NCBI RefSeq assembly: GCF_000429925.1
Contig: NZ_AUCU01000021.1
Location: 33,530-97,529 of the forward strand
From: Desulfatirhabdium butyrativorans DSM 18734
GTDB lineage: Bacteria > Desulfobacterota > Desulfobacteria > Desulfobacterales > Desulfatirhabdiaceae
DNA: 64,000 nt
Reading direction: 5' to 3'
Shown here: positions 16,873 to 26,011 of the stretch, piece by piece
How positions within the stretch are numbered: position 1 is the first letter of the stretch
Layout of the letters: every line of letters starts with the position of its first letter
Made by a program: the position numbers and the translations under genes
Notes under the pieces: model-generated
Seen by the model: the letters and a program-made list of their open reading frames with translations, nothing else
What the model was told of the DNA's origin: nothing
Database searches by the model: none

Positions 16873-17945
16873 ACCTTTCCTTTCTCAAACGATCGAATTT
16901 CTTCCAGCAACTGCGCTACCAACTGATTTTCGGGGATTTTGCGTACCACGCGGCCTTTCCTGAACAGGATGCCCACACCTTCGCCTCCGGCAATGCCGAT
17001 ATCGGCTTCGCGCGCCTCTCCCGGGCCGTTGACCACACAGCCCATGATAGCCACCTTGATGTCGAGGGTGGACGTCAAAAGGGCCTGCTCCACCTCTTCG
17101 GCGATCCGGAACAGATCGATGCGGCATCTGCCGCAGGTGGGGCAGGAGATGATTTCCGGGCCGCGCCTTCGGATATCGAGCGCCCGGAGGATTTCATAGG
17201 CGACGCGCACCTCCTCGACCGGGTCCCGCGTCAGCGAAACGCGGAACGTATCGCCGATGCCCTCCAGCAGCAGGCTGCCGATGCCCAGGGCGGATTTGAC
17301 GATGCCGCTGAAAAGACCGCCCGCCTCGGTAACCCCCAGGTGCAGCGGCAGATCGCTCTGTTGCGAAAGGAGCCGGTAGGCGGCTATGGTGCGTTTGACA
17401 TCCGATGCCTTGAGGGAAACCTTGATCTGATGAAAATCCATCGATCGGAGCAGGTCGATATGCCGCAGGGCGCTCTCCACCATGGCTTCCGCAGTGGGGC
17501 TGCCGCAGCTTTTGAGGATATCCTTTTCGAGGGAACCGGCGTTGACCCCGACCCGGATGCAGGCGTTATGGTTTTTGGCCGCCTCGACCACCTTCCGGAT
17601 TTTGGATTTTCCGCCGATGTTTCCCGGGTTGATCCGAAGCCCGTCGGCCCCGGATTCGAGCGCCTGGATGGCCAGCCGATGATCGAAATGGATGTCTGCG
17701 ATGAGCGGAATCGAAATGGCCTGCCGAATCTTGCGAATGGCCCTGGCTGCCGCTTCGTCCGGAACGGCTACTCGGATGATCTCACACCCTGCGGCTTCGA
17801 GCCGATGGATTTGTGCTATGGTGGTTTCCACGTCCTGGGTGGGGGTGTTGGTCATCGACTGCACGGCAATGGGGGCCATGCCGCCCACGGGAACATTGCC
17901 TACATGAACGGTTTGGGTAGATTTTCGTTGAATTTGCATCTGCAT
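16869..17945 (-). CDS. ispG: 4-hydroxy-3-methylbut-2-en-1-yl diphosphate synthase
   Basis: Iron-sulfur enzyme of the non-mevalonate isoprenoid pathway. The 358-residue short form shows KSTQTVHVGNVPVGG at the start, then PIAVQSMTNT, the barrel segment LIADIHFDHRLA, GLRINPGNIG, and the cluster ligands in CPTCGR and GCVVNGPGEA. The start is set at the ATG 17943-17945 by comparison with the family; a second ATG follows at 17939 and no good ribosome site is visible. It is the first gene of the ispG-proS-rel operon. Confidence 0.94.
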   Translation of the reverse strand: MQMQIQRKSTQTVHVGNVPVGGMAPIAVQSMTNTPTQDVETTIAQIHRLEAAGCEIIRVAVPDEAAARAIRKIRQAISIPLIADIHFDHRLAIQALESGADGLRINPGNIGGKSKIRKVVEAAKNHNACIRVGVNAGSLEKDILKSCGSPTAEAMVESALRHIDLLRSMDFHQIKVSLKASDVKRTIAAYRLLSQQSDLPLHLGVTEAGGLFSGIVKSALGIGSLLLEGIGDTFRVSLTRDPVEEVRVAYEILRALDIRRRGPEIISCPTCGRCRIDLFRIAEEVEQALLTSTLDIKVAIMGCVVNGPGEAREADIGIAGGEGVGILFRKGRVVRKIPENQLVAQLLEEIRSFEKGKV

Positions 17946-18129
17946 ACATGTAATGACGGGGAAAAGGTACGCGTCTTTCAAACCACATTTTGACAGCACC
18001 ATAACACGTTTTCCATCGGGTTTCCATATCATTCATCACGATAGGATGAGGTGCGAACCATCCGAAAACCCTTTGCAGTGCCTGCTCGATCCGTCAATCT
18101 TGCCAGAGGGGATTGGAAAGGAGAAGCTC

Positions 18130-18549
18130 ATGAAAGAGAAGAGAAACAAGATCGATCCCGGCAGCATCCAGCCGGAACTCAAGCGACTGCTGCAGGAACG
18201 GGCCGGCAGCGGCAGCATCGCCTGTGCCAGTCTGTTCGCTGACGTCGTCTCTGCGGGATTTTCCCCCAGCGAAGTGGGGCTTGCACTCGATGCGCTCGAA
18301 TTGCGCATCAGCCACTGCCAGCTCGGGCTTTTCGGCTACCAGCCGGAAAAAAAGAAGGTTCATCCATTGCCATCCGTGGAGCCCCAATTGAAGCAGGAAA
18401 TCGAGCGGGTTCAGCAGGATGGCCGGATCATTTGCAGCGATGCCTGGGCGATTGCGCAGACATGCCATGTGCCCAAGTTGCATGTGGCCTGCGCCTGTGA
18501 AACACTGGGCGTCCGAATCAAATCCTGCCAACTGGGAGCTTTTGAATGA
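18130..18549 (+). CDS. Unknown protein made of two similar halves
   Basis: I do not recognise a named family. The 139-residue protein appears to be an internal duplication. Each half (about residues 20-72 and 88-139) begins with a helix, has an Ala/Cys-rich middle and ends in a matching motif, SHCQLGLFG in the first and KSCQLGAFE in the second. The helical pattern is compatible with tandem winged-helix or helix-turn-helix units. GGAAAGGAG precedes the ATG at 18130. The stop overlaps the phosphoesterase start (ATGA), so it is expressed with it. Confidence 0.75.
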   Translation: MKEKRNKIDPGSIQPELKRLLQERAGSGSIACASLFADVVSAGFSPSEVGLALDALELRISHCQLGLFGYQPEKKKVHPLPSVEPQLKQEIERVQQDGRIICSDAWAIAQTCHVPKLHVACACETLGVRIKSCQLGAFE

Positions 18550-19046
18550 CACAGCGGGACGATCGACCGATGCGGTTTTCGATAGATCCGGGCCGCCCGA
18601 TTCTCGTGCTTTCCGATACCCATGGCAGGCTCTCCGATGCCGTGATCCAGAAGCTGTTGGGCGCTCAGCTGATTCTTCATGCAGGCGATATCGATACGGC
18701 TGAAACCCTCGCGGAAATTGAGGCCATCGGCCCTGTGGTCGTGGCCAGGGGCAACATGGATCTCGGTGGCTGGGCGCGGGAAATTCCTGCCGTACGGGTG
18801 CTTGTCGTCAACGATTACTGCATCCGGATCGTCCACAACCTGGCCCATTTGGGCGAGCTGGATCGCGGCGAAGCTGTCGATCTCGTCGTCCATGGGCATA
18901 CCCACACCCCCGCCATCGAAACCGACAACCATACCCTGATCGTTAACCCGGGAAGCGCTTCCCTGCCCAAACTCGGCATGACGCCCTCTCTGATGCGGAT
19001 CTGGCTGCGGGAAAACGGGCTTGAAGCCGAGTTGGTGGTGCCATGA
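18546..19046 (+). CDS. YfcE/MJ0936-type metallophosphoesterase
   Basis: A 166-residue calcineurin-like phosphodiesterase. The metal ligands are visible in order: SDTHG, HAGDID, ARGNMD and HGHTHTP, with a closing NPGSAS segment typical of the small YfcE-like group. The likely reaction is hydrolysis of phosphodiesters or small phosphomonoesters, with the natural substrate unknown. It overlaps both neighbours by four bases (ATGA), forming a three-gene unit with the duplicated protein and the HD-GYP regulator. Confidence 0.9.
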   Translation: MTQRDDRPMRFSIDPGRPILVLSDTHGRLSDAVIQKLLGAQLILHAGDIDTAETLAEIEAIGPVVVARGNMDLGGWAREIPAVRVLVVNDYCIRIVHNLAHLGELDRGEAVDLVVHGHTHTPAIETDNHTLIVNPGSASLPKLGMTPSLMRIWLRENGLEAELVVP

Positions 19047-20266
19047 GTTCCGGCCTATCGCTTCCCTTGCCCGCAGGCCGGTTCTCCGGAGGGGAGCCAT
19101 TGAGCATTCTGGTGGTCGATGACAATCCGGTAACGCGGAGCGTTTTGGCGCTGAAACTGAGGCAATGGGGCTATCGGGTTGCGGAAGCGGAAAATGGCAT
19201 ATCGGCATGGGAACTGCTTCAATCTTCGCCGATCCAGATGGTGATCACCGACTGGATGATGCCCGATATGGACGGCATGGCACTCAGCCGCAGGATTCGT
19301 GAGGAAATCACCTCCCGCTATACCTATATCATCGTCGTCAGTGCGCTCGATTCCAAGCCCGACATATTAAAGGGATTGCAGGCAGGTATCGACGATTATC
19401 TGGTCAAGCCGATCGACTTCGATCATCTCCAGGCCCGGATGGCCATCGGGAAGCGGATTCTCGATCTCGAAAAGGGACTTCTGGTCCAAAATGAATTGAT
19501 TCAGCAGAACTATTTTCAGACCATCCGCATGGTTACCCACCTGATGGAAGCCTTTGACGAAGAGCTGGGCGGGCATTGTCGCAGGGTGGGCCAGTTGGCC
19601 CGGACAATTGGCCAAATGCATCCCGATGTGCACGAAGCCGATCTGCCCGTACTGGAGGCTGCTGGATTTTTGCACGATATCGGTATGATCGGGCTTTCGA
19701 AAGCGATTGTCGGCAAACGGGAGACGGAAATGACCGGGGAGGAGAAAATCCTCTATCGCGCGCATCCCGTCCAGGGAGAGTTGATCCTGTCGGAGATCGA
19801 ATCGCTGAAGCCGATTTCCCGGCTGGTCCGGCATCACCATGAACAAATCAACGGGAAAGGGTTTCCGGACGGTCTGAAAGGGGAAACGATTCCGGTTCTG
19901 GCCAGAATCATCTCGGCCGCTTCGATCTACGACAGCCTGTGCCACAAGCGGAAGGTTCCTATCGAGAATATTCCCGAGCATCTGATGATGCTCAAAGGCT
20001 ATCGTATCGAGCCCAGGCTCATCGATATGCTGCTCGAGGTTAACAGGCAGCGGATTGTTCGGGAACAGAATGCGTCCGTGCTGGAATTACCGATTGACGA
20101 GCTCAAGGAAGGAATGGTTTTGGCCGATCATATCCGTAGGCCGAACGGTGCACTCGTTCTATCCAAGGATACGCGGTTGAGCGCCTTCACGATAGAAACG
20201 TTGAAACGGTTTGTGGAGCTGGCCGCCATCGAAAGCGCCGTTTCGGTGTATCGCATGTTGCCTTGA
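19043..20266 (+). CDS. Response regulator with HD-GYP domain (putative c-di-GMP phosphodiesterase)
   Basis: A 407-residue protein. Residues about 20-140 are a receiver domain with phospho-acceptor Asp70 (TDWMMPDMDG) and a KPID lysine motif. The HD-GYP domain follows (HDIGMIGLSK, then HHHEQINGKGFPDGL, the FP variant of GYP). A short C-terminal domain (about 345-407) resembles a PilZ-like or small barrel segment, without the PilZ RXXXR motif. It would break down cyclic di-GMP under control of an unknown kinase and may influence the motAB motility genes downstream. Confidence 0.92.
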   Translation: MSSGLSLPLPAGRFSGGEPLSILVVDDNPVTRSVLALKLRQWGYRVAEAENGISAWELLQSSPIQMVITDWMMPDMDGMALSRRIREEITSRYTYIIVVSALDSKPDILKGLQAGIDDYLVKPIDFDHLQARMAIGKRILDLEKGLLVQNELIQQNYFQTIRMVTHLMEAFDEELGGHCRRVGQLARTIGQMHPDVHEADLPVLEAAGFLHDIGMIGLSKAIVGKRETEMTGEEKILYRAHPVQGELILSEIESLKPISRLVRHHHEQINGKGFPDGLKGETIPVLARIISAASIYDSLCHKRKVPIENIPEHLMMLKGYRIEPRLIDMLLEVNRQRIVREQNASVLELPIDELKEGMVLADHIRRPNGALVLSKDTRLSAFTIETLKRFVELAAIESAVSVYRMLP

Positions 20267-20603
20267 ACAGGGTGATGCGTGACGAATGTTAGGCGACCGA
20301 TTGTGCATCCTGGGATTTCATTCCCGAGTTGAGGAAGGGGAGGGGTGATTATCGCTGGCTCCCTTATCCTTTTTCCCTGATTTGGATTTTCACGATAATC
20401 CCCCATGCAACCGGGGTTTCACCCCGATGAATGATCGTCGCAGGGTCGACTTTCATAGGGATGTTCATGGCGAGGGTCGCCGCCCCGGAGATGAAGATGT
20501 CAAGGCAGACGATAAGGCCACAAAATCAAAACGTTCCCATCCACCCCTTAACCCTTAAAACTTAACCCTGAATTCGTATTTATACGATAAAGGTAAGGAT
20601 TGC
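20267..20603. other. Intergenic region with two short repeated sequences
   Basis: No gene is supported. Bases 20393-20434 (CCCCATGCAACCGGGG followed by TTTCACCCCGATGAATGA) recur in diverged form at 55635-55672. Bases 20524-20557 recur with 3 mismatches in 34 at 36454-36487, there just upstream of asnS. The motA ribosome site AAGGTAAGGA ends the region. Confidence 0.6.
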
Positions 20604-21377
20604 ATGGATATTGCAACCGTCATCGGTTTGGTCAGTGGTACCATCCTGGTTGTCGCAGCGGTTATGGTAGGCGGAAAACCGGCCTTGTTCCTCGATATTC
20701 CGAGCCTGCTGATTGTCGGAGGAGGCACCATTGCCACGACCTTCATTCGTTTTTCGATGAAGGATGTGTTCAATTCGGTGAAGGTCGCCATGAAAGCTTT
20801 TATCTACCAGATACCGCCCGTGGATGAAGTGGTCAGGCAGATGGTTCGGTATGCCCAGATTGCCAAAAAGGAAGGGTTGATCGCGCTCGAAAACCAACGG
20901 CCGGCCGACGATTTTATGGCCAAGGCGCTACGGTATCTGGCAGACGGTTATGATGAGGGATTGATCGAAGACATGCTCGAAAAGGATATCCGCCTTACGG
21001 TCGAGCGGCACACCATCGGGCAAAACGTTTTCAAGAGTATGGCTTCTTCCGCGCCTGCTTTCGGCATGATCGGCACACTGATCGGTCTGGTTCAGATGCT
21101 TTCTTCCTTGTCTGAACCGAGTACACTGGGTCCTTCCATGGCATTGGCTCTGCTGACGACCCTGTACGGGGCCTTGATCGCTTATCTGGTTTGTATTCCC
21201 ATCGCCGACAAGCTGGCCATGCGCAGCAAGCAGGAACAATATATCAAGAAGATTATCCGGGAAGCCGCCATATACATGTGTCAGGGGATTACCCCCCTCG
21301 TACTGGAGGAATCGCTCAAAATTTATCTTTCGCCCAAGGATCGGGACAAGATCAATTACTATCGTGTCAAACCATGA
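20604..21377 (+). CDS. motA: Flagellar motor stator protein MotA
   Basis: Stator subunit forming the ion channel with MotB at the inner membrane. The 257-residue protein has four hydrophobic segments (about 3-22, 31-50, 148-170 and 180-200). It carries the family's cytoplasmic loop with charged ADGYDEG and the LIGLVQML segment around the third helix. It resembles the MotA/PomA group; the ion cannot be decided. AAGGTAAGGA precedes the ATG. motB follows after 145 bases. Confidence 0.93.
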   Translation: MDIATVIGLVSGTILVVAAVMVGGKPALFLDIPSLLIVGGGTIATTFIRFSMKDVFNSVKVAMKAFIYQIPPVDEVVRQMVRYAQIAKKEGLIALENQRPADDFMAKALRYLADGYDEGLIEDMLEKDIRLTVERHTIGQNVFKSMASSAPAFGMIGTLIGLVQMLSSLSEPSTLGPSMALALLTTLYGALIAYLVCIPIADKLAMRSKQEQYIKKIIREAAIYMCQGITPLVLEESLKIYLSPKDRDKINYYRVKP

Positions 21378-21522
21378 TCGATGTCGCCTTGATGACGCCG
21401 TGTCGCAAGTTTCCCCCCTGATGGCGATGCATGCATTGCGCCCGATGACTCGAGCGCAATGAAATAAGGGGTTTTGTTCAGATACCCGATCAAAATCCGG
21501 GTGGTCCGCGAGAAACCAACTG

Positions 21523-22254
21523 ATGAAAAACGAAGAAGAATTTCAGCGACAGGAAGAGGGAGCATCACCGCAATGGATCGTGACGTTTGCGGATCTGATG
21601 AATTTGCTGCTCTGTTTTTTTATTCTGTTGTTGTCTTTTTCCGAAACCGACAGGGCAAAGTACAAACAGGTTGCCGGTTCCATGAAGGAGGCATTTGGTG
21701 TTGTCAAGGAAAGCGGCAAGACCGCCTCTCCAGAAGGAGGCAGCATTGTCGGCCGAGAGTTAGATCGTCCAATTCAGACGGAGCGCTATCAATCCGGTGA
21801 CCGGGTTGTGAAGAATTTTGATGAATCGGTGGTTGCAGAAAAGACCAGGGATCTCTCCCGGTATGTCGAGACCGAATCCAAGGGCAACAAGTTCATCATT
21901 CGGCTTCAGGGAGAGCCGACCTTCGAATCCGGCAGTGCGGTCATCCGCCCGGAAATGATTCCCGTGCTGCGAAAAGTGGGCGAAGTGCTGAAATATGCCA
22001 AGGGGGATGTCATCGTGGCGGGGCATACCGATAACGTGCCCATTCACAGCAGCATCTATCCATCCAATCTGGAATTGTCTGTTTCAAGGGCGGTTTCGGT
22101 TTCCCAGTTCATGATATCGAACAACTACATCCAACCGGGCAGACTTTCCACCATGGGGTTCGGGGAGTATCGGCCCATCGCCTCCAACGATACGAGCGAA
22201 GGCAGGGCCAGGAATCGCCGGGTGGAAATCATTGTGACGGATCTGTTCTCCTGA
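21523..22254 (+). CDS. motB: Flagellar motor stator protein MotB
   Basis: A 243-residue partner of MotA. A single membrane helix near residues 18-38 carries the proton/sodium-binding Asp24 (TFADLMNLL). The plug region and an OmpA-like peptidoglycan-binding domain follow (GHTDNVPI, LSVSRAVSVSQFM, GFGEYRPIASN, NRRVEIIV). Its 3' end overlaps the convergent nuoJ gene by 26 bases. Confidence 0.94.
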   Translation: MKNEEEFQRQEEGASPQWIVTFADLMNLLLCFFILLLSFSETDRAKYKQVAGSMKEAFGVVKESGKTASPEGGSIVGRELDRPIQTERYQSGDRVVKNFDESVVAEKTRDLSRYVETESKGNKFIIRLQGEPTFESGSAVIRPEMIPVLRKVGEVLKYAKGDVIVAGHTDNVPIHSSIYPSNLELSVSRAVSVSQFMISNNYIQPGRLSTMGFGEYRPIASNDTSEGRARNRRVEIIVTDLFS

Positions 22255-22762
22255 GCCCAGCGTTTTGTCCTGCCTGTTTCTGCGCAATGACCAGCGCCCC
22301 GATCAGCGCCACCAGAAGCAGCAACGATGCGATTTCGACGGAAAGCCACTCGGAACCGAACAAATGAAGGCTGAATTCGGCAGGGTCCGCCTGGGCTGCA
22401 GTGAGGACTTTTCCGGCATCGGGTGATCGAATCAGGAGCAGGAAACCGGCAATTCCTGCGCCAAAGGCGATCATGGCGGCTGCGCCCCATTGGCGAAGCG
22501 GGAAAAGACGCCGCTTCGATGATGCCACATCCATCATCATGACGACAAACAGGAAGAGCACCATGATGGCGCCCGCATAGACGATGAGCTGCAGCGCAGC
22601 CAAGTATGGGGCGCCCAGCAGATAAAAGAGCATGGCGGTTCCGAAGAAGGATATCACCAGATACAGAACGGCATGTACCGGGTTTCGCCGCGTGATGGCA
22701 AGGGCCGTCGTAAAAACAATCAGTCCGGCGATCACATAAAAGAGGATGGTCAGCAGGCTCAT
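22229..22762 (-). CDS. nuoJ: NADH-quinone oxidoreductase subunit J
   Basis: Membrane subunit J of complex I, 177 residues with five hydrophobic segments and the conserved YLVISFFGTAMLFYLLGAPYL and QLIVYAGAIMVLFLFVVMM regions. The ATG at 22762 has AAAGGA nine bases upstream; the open frame to 22843 is not needed. It is separated from nuoI by about 3.5 kb of unrelated genes. nuoK, L, M and N do not follow: motB converges on it instead, overlapping by 26 bases. Confidence 0.92.
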   Translation of the reverse strand: MSLLTILFYVIAGLIVFTTALAITRRNPVHAVLYLVISFFGTAMLFYLLGAPYLAALQLIVYAGAIMVLFLFVVMMMDVASSKRRLFPLRQWGAAAMIAFGAGIAGFLLLIRSPDAGKVLTAAQADPAEFSLHLFGSEWLSVEIASLLLLVALIGALVIAQKQAGQNAGLRRTDPSQ

Positions 22763-22832
22763 GGTTTTTTGTCCTTTACCTGAAAAGGCAAGTGCAAGTG
22801 GGCGGCTTCGAGCTGAGTGGGCTAACGTTATT

Positions 22833-22853
22833 CCCAATGCCATTGACGGAAGC
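22833..22853 (+). repeat. Direct repeat flanking the nuoI-nuoJ insert, copy 1
   Basis: CCCAATGCCATTG followed by ACGGAAGC is repeated at 26012-26032 as CCCAATGCCATTG followed by GTGAAAGC, 18 of 21 positions equal. The two copies enclose the accessory genes between nuoJ and nuoI. Confidence 0.5.
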
Positions 22854-22883
22854 GATTCATCCGATTCCTATTGGTTTTAACTG

Positions 22884-22990
22884 CCCCCCCGGCATAAGCC
22901 GGAATCCATGCATTATAAAGCGTTATGGCCCCCTCCTGCCAGCGGCAGGATTTCGCCGGAATGACATCGAAGAACTTTTGCAATCGCCTC
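22884..22990. repeat. REP-like repeat family B, copy 1
   Basis: The interior (ATAAGCCGGAATCCATGCA, then TTATAAAGCGTTATGGCC) and the right arm (TTTCGCCGGAATGACATCG, AGAACTTTTGCAATCGCCTC) match, in inverted order, the copy at 35208-35321. The rest of the 488-bp gap up to 23250 holds no supported gene. Confidence 0.75.
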
Positions 22991-23250
22991 CGGGAATCGG
23001 GGCATTTTGGTATGGTGGTTTTGATCAATATGTCCTCTCATTCCCCACTTTCATGGCTCATAAAGGGCTGGCGCCATGACAAACCGCCTGATGGCGATGA
23101 TCCGTTCGGTGCAGGCGACAGCAGGCGCCACGGTCTTGTGCGTTTCCATTTGTGTTTCTTCGATTACGCCGGTCCATGTCGAACGCCTTTTTCGATCGGA
23201 TGGGCGCAGGCGCAAAACCGCCGACGATCCAAAGAAGTGCTTTCCGGTTG

Positions 23251-24072
23251 TCAGACAAAATATTCCGGTTCCCGCCGTATACCGCCAAAGGTGCGTTCCA
23301 GTTCGTGCTTGTGCCATAAATAATGTTCATCATCGAAATATTTCGCGCCGACCGGGCAGTATTTGACACAGGCGCAACACTTGATGCAGATACCCGTGAT
23401 CCTGGAAACATCCGATGCATCAATCGAGCCCATGGGGCAAACTTCGGCACAGTGCTTGCAATCGATGCAGTCACTGCTTGTTTTCGGAACGACCTTCAGA
23501 ATGCTGACGAAGTGACCGTTTTGATCTTTTGGTCGGTAATATTCCCTGTATGGGTGATTTCCTTTTACGGCGACAGTCGATTTTTCACCCGGTGTACGCA
23601 TCTTGTCCGCTATTTTGGAAGCAAAATCGGCCGCCGCAGCCAGATCGTGCGCATCGGGTCTGCCTGCCCCGAGTGTCGTTGAAAAGGAATGCTCGCCAAT
23701 AAATGCGCCGCCGGCGATCACCTGGAAACCGTTCGATGTCAGAATGTCCCTGAATTCGATCAGTGCATCGTCATAATCCCGGTTTCCGTATAAAACAACG
23801 GCGACAGCGGTTGCCCCGTTCCCGGAAAGGGTGTTCAGGAATTTGAGCAATACATTTGGTACACGCCCTGCGTAAACCGGAACGCCTGCAACAACCATGT
23901 CGTCTGCGCCAAAGGAGATGGGGGCTTTTCGACCTTCCGGCAGTGTAATGTCGATATGGCTAATCTCCAGGTTCTCCATGTATGTTAATGAAATGTTATC
24001 GGCAATGGTCTTTACAATTTTCTCGGTTGTCCCTGTCGGGCTGAAATACAGCGTGTTGATTTTCCGATTCAT
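23251..24072 (-). CDS. Flavodoxin-ferredoxin fusion protein (EFR1 family)
   Basis: A 273-residue soluble redox protein. The N-terminal half is a flavodoxin fold with the FMN-phosphate loop SPTGTTEK (about residues 11-18) and a VPVYAGRVP segment. The C-terminal half holds two ferredoxin clusters, CIDCKHCAEVCP and CIKCCACVKYCP, about 30 residues apart. Such proteins move electrons from ferredoxin-type donors to unknown partners. It is the largest gene in the segment lying between nuoI and nuoJ and is not a complex I part. Confidence 0.88.
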   Translation of the reverse strand: MNRKINTLYFSPTGTTEKIVKTIADNISLTYMENLEISHIDITLPEGRKAPISFGADDMVVAGVPVYAGRVPNVLLKFLNTLSGNGATAVAVVLYGNRDYDDALIEFRDILTSNGFQVIAGGAFIGEHSFSTTLGAGRPDAHDLAAAADFASKIADKMRTPGEKSTVAVKGNHPYREYYRPKDQNGHFVSILKVVPKTSSDCIDCKHCAEVCPMGSIDASDVSRITGICIKCCACVKYCPVGAKYFDDEHYLWHKHELERTFGGIRREPEYFV

Positions 24073-24168
24073 CCAAAGAGCTCCGTTGTTGGAAATGCAT
24101 GTTGCCTTTGAACGGCATGAACTGCGATTTTCGTCAATGTCATCTGCCAGCGGGAGACCGCCGGCAGA

Positions 24169-24450
24169 TCAGAATATCTTGAACAGAAGCCAAATCACGA
24201 CAATTACCAACAGCCAGCCGATAATGCCGCCTCCGCGGGAGCCTGACGCAGCAGATCTGCCGTTAGGCCATCGCTCCGATTCGGAATAGGAAATTCCGGT
24301 TCCCGGGAGCCCTACAGTTGTTCTCGTTCCGCGTGAGCTGAAATTTACGGTCGCGCCCCTGGTTCCCACCGAGAGACTGGCCCCTTTCTTTGCGAGATTG
24401 ATCCGGATGCCCGGCGCAATTCGAATACTCTTGCGAAAACGAAATCCCAT
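24169..24450 (-). CDS. DUF4236 domain protein with C-terminal membrane helix
   Basis: A 93-residue protein. The N-terminal 55 residues match the DUF4236 pattern (FRFRKSIRIAPGIRIN, then KKGASLSVGTRGATVN, GLPGTGISY). A Ser/Gly linker is followed by one hydrophobic helix (about 74-93, IIGWLLVIVVIWLLF). The function of the domain is unknown. The ATG at 24450 has AAGGAA upstream. It belongs to the accessory block inserted in the nuo locus. Confidence 0.75.
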   Translation of the reverse strand: MGFRFRKSIRIAPGIRINLAKKGASLSVGTRGATVNFSSRGTRTTVGLPGTGISYSESERWPNGRSAASGSRGGGIIGWLLVIVVIWLLFKIF

Positions 24451-24879
24451 AGCGTTTCCGGTTCCTTTCGTTGTCCATGTTGAGTCGATATCCAATCCGG
24501 ATTAACAGATGTCCAAATTGTCCCTGCATTGAACAGAGCGACATAGACCCGTTTTTAAGTGCCCCTGCTGTCAAACCCCGATGACTATTCTTGGTTTTCG
24601 TTATCCTATACTGGAATCGGGGTAACTTACCTTTTTGGAAAGGGCTAGCAGTAACTTTCATCAGGAGGCTTGAAACTTTATGAAATAATTTGGATTTTTT
24701 TCAAGCATATTCAATGCTAACGCACCCCTACGCCCTGAAAAATATGCATCGCGTTGATCCTTCTCTTGCAACCCCTTCCTAAAAAGACATTTCCTTGTAT
24801 AAAGGAGCCGGGCTTGTCCAACCAAACGGATAAGATTGTGGTTCGCTCCGCTCTCCCAATCTATCCTTATTCGTTCGTA
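24451..24879. other. Intergenic region, AT-richer, no supported gene
   Basis: The stretch between the DUF4236 gene and the regulator holds only short, unconvincing open frames (for example 24754-24945, forward) without ribosome sites. Base composition is more AT-rich than the nuo genes, which fits acquired DNA. Confidence 0.5.
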
Positions 24880-25236
24880 CTAAGAAAATCTTTCCACCTT
24901 GACATTAAGAGTTTCTGCAATCCGCTTTGCCATATCCGCTGTTAATCGGCGTTTTCCTCTTTCATAATCACTGATCATATTCTGGCGAATTCCAAGTTTC
25001 TGGGCAAGCTGGGACTGTGACAGATTTGCTTTTAGCCGTGCAGCAACGAGCAGATTGCCAATCCTGTTTGATTGCATTTCTTTCCAAAAATCCGTCTCTT
25101 CGATAGAGATACTATCATCTTTGTCAGATGAAAGAATGTTTACATCATATTTTTTACTGATCCATTCTATAGGTTCATCAACATTCTCACCTTGAAGAGA
25201 TAATTCAATATGGGGCTTTTTCACGAGAGCCAACAT
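24880..25236 (-). CDS. XRE-type helix-turn-helix regulator
   Basis: A 118-residue protein whose C-terminal 60 residues form a Cro/C1-type HTH (LLVAARLKANLSQSQLAQKL, MISDYERGKRRL). The N-terminal half is acidic and unlike a known domain. The ATG at 25236 has GAGGTG upstream. No toxin lies next to it in the same operon, although the HigBA-like pair starts just upstream, so it may be a solitary antitoxin or a regulator of the block. Confidence 0.8.
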   Translation of the reverse strand: MLALVKKPHIELSLQGENVDEPIEWISKKYDVNILSSDKDDSISIEETDFWKEMQSNRIGNLLVAARLKANLSQSQLAQKLGIRQNMISDYERGKRRLTADMAKRIAETLNVKVERFS

Positions 25237-25309
25237 AATACACCTCAATTTCAATTTCCCCTTGTCTGAAAGTCCAACATGGGTTGACCCGCTGCTGTAG
25301 GCCTGTGAC

Positions 25310-25615
25310 CTATGTGCGATGGGAAGCAAGCGGCACCATCTTGATTTCGAGGCGACAGCCTACTGCCTCAGCATATTTCTGCAGCGTTGCCAGGGAAGGT
25401 GAGTGTTTCCGGTGACCGCCGCTCGCTTCCAAACGCGCTACAACGGATGGCTGTGTCGCCATGCGCTCAGCCACCTCAGCTTGGGTTAGGCCGGCTTCCT
25501 TGCGGGCTCGCAATAGTTCATCGAATAGCACAAACTCTTGCTCAAGCCTATCGTATTCTCGTACAAATGCCGGATCCTGCATCCATTCACGCACCATCTC
25601 ATTGTGTGTCCTCAT
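25310..25615 (-). CDS. HigA-type antitoxin, XRE family
   Basis: A 101-residue protein with an HTH domain (about residues 35-90: RARKEAGLTQAEVAERMATQ, VVARLEASGG, LATLQKYAEAVG). It overlaps the toxin gene by ATGA (25612-25615). The order toxin first, antitoxin second is that of HigBA modules. It should bind the shared promoter upstream of 25947 together with the toxin. Confidence 0.88.
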   Translation of the reverse strand: MRTHNEMVREWMQDPAFVREYDRLEQEFVLFDELLRARKEAGLTQAEVAERMATQPSVVARLEASGGHRKHSPSLATLQKYAEAVGCRLEIKMVPLASHRT

Positions 25616-25947
25616 CTCCCACCTCGTCTCTGAAGTTCAGCCATGCGCTTGCGGGCTACTTCCAACTCCCGCACCGGTATCTTCTGCGATTTCTTGATAA
25701 ATGCGTGCAGAATGAAAATTTTGCGTTCCACCAAGGTGCAAAAGAAGACTCGCCCGATGCCTTCTTTGCCTCGGGCTCGAATCTCGAACAGCCCTTGTCC
25801 CAGACTGTCTGTAAACGGCATGCCCAGATTCGGGCCGAAGGAACACATGCGCTCAGTGATCCTGGCATAGTAGGCGCGAATACCTACAGGCCAAGCATCA
25901 ATCGTCGTCTGGACATCATCACTATAATAGTGGATTTCCCAGTCCAT
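25612..25947 (-). CDS. RelE/HigB-superfamily toxin (phage Gp49-like)
   Basis: A 111-residue protein matching the Gp49/HigB group: basic, with GLFEIRARGKEGIGRVFFCT followed by FILHAFIKKSQKIP and a final helix (ELEVARKRMAEL). Members of this superfamily are ribosome-dependent mRNA endonucleases. It forms a two-gene toxin-antitoxin operon with the following gene. Its position between nuoI and nuoJ suggests that the module helps maintain the inserted segment. Confidence 0.88.
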   Translation of the reverse strand: MDWEIHYYSDDVQTTIDAWPVGIRAYYARITERMCSFGPNLGMPFTDSLGQGLFEIRARGKEGIGRVFFCTLVERKIFILHAFIKKSQKIPVRELEVARKRMAELQRRGGR

Positions 25948-26011
25948 GTTGGAATATTAGCAAATTTGCGAAGTTGTGTCCAGTTCGAGGTGGTGAGTAT
26001 GGAACCGAATG

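Noticed and set aside
20562..20590. Possible sigma-28 promoter of motA (TTAA, then TACGATAA)
   Set aside because: The second box is close to GCCGATAA, but the spacing is 17 rather than 15 bases and the first box is incomplete.
24754..24945. Small forward open frame of 63 codons
   Set aside because: No ribosome site, no family features, and it overlaps the end of the XRE regulator gene on the other strand.
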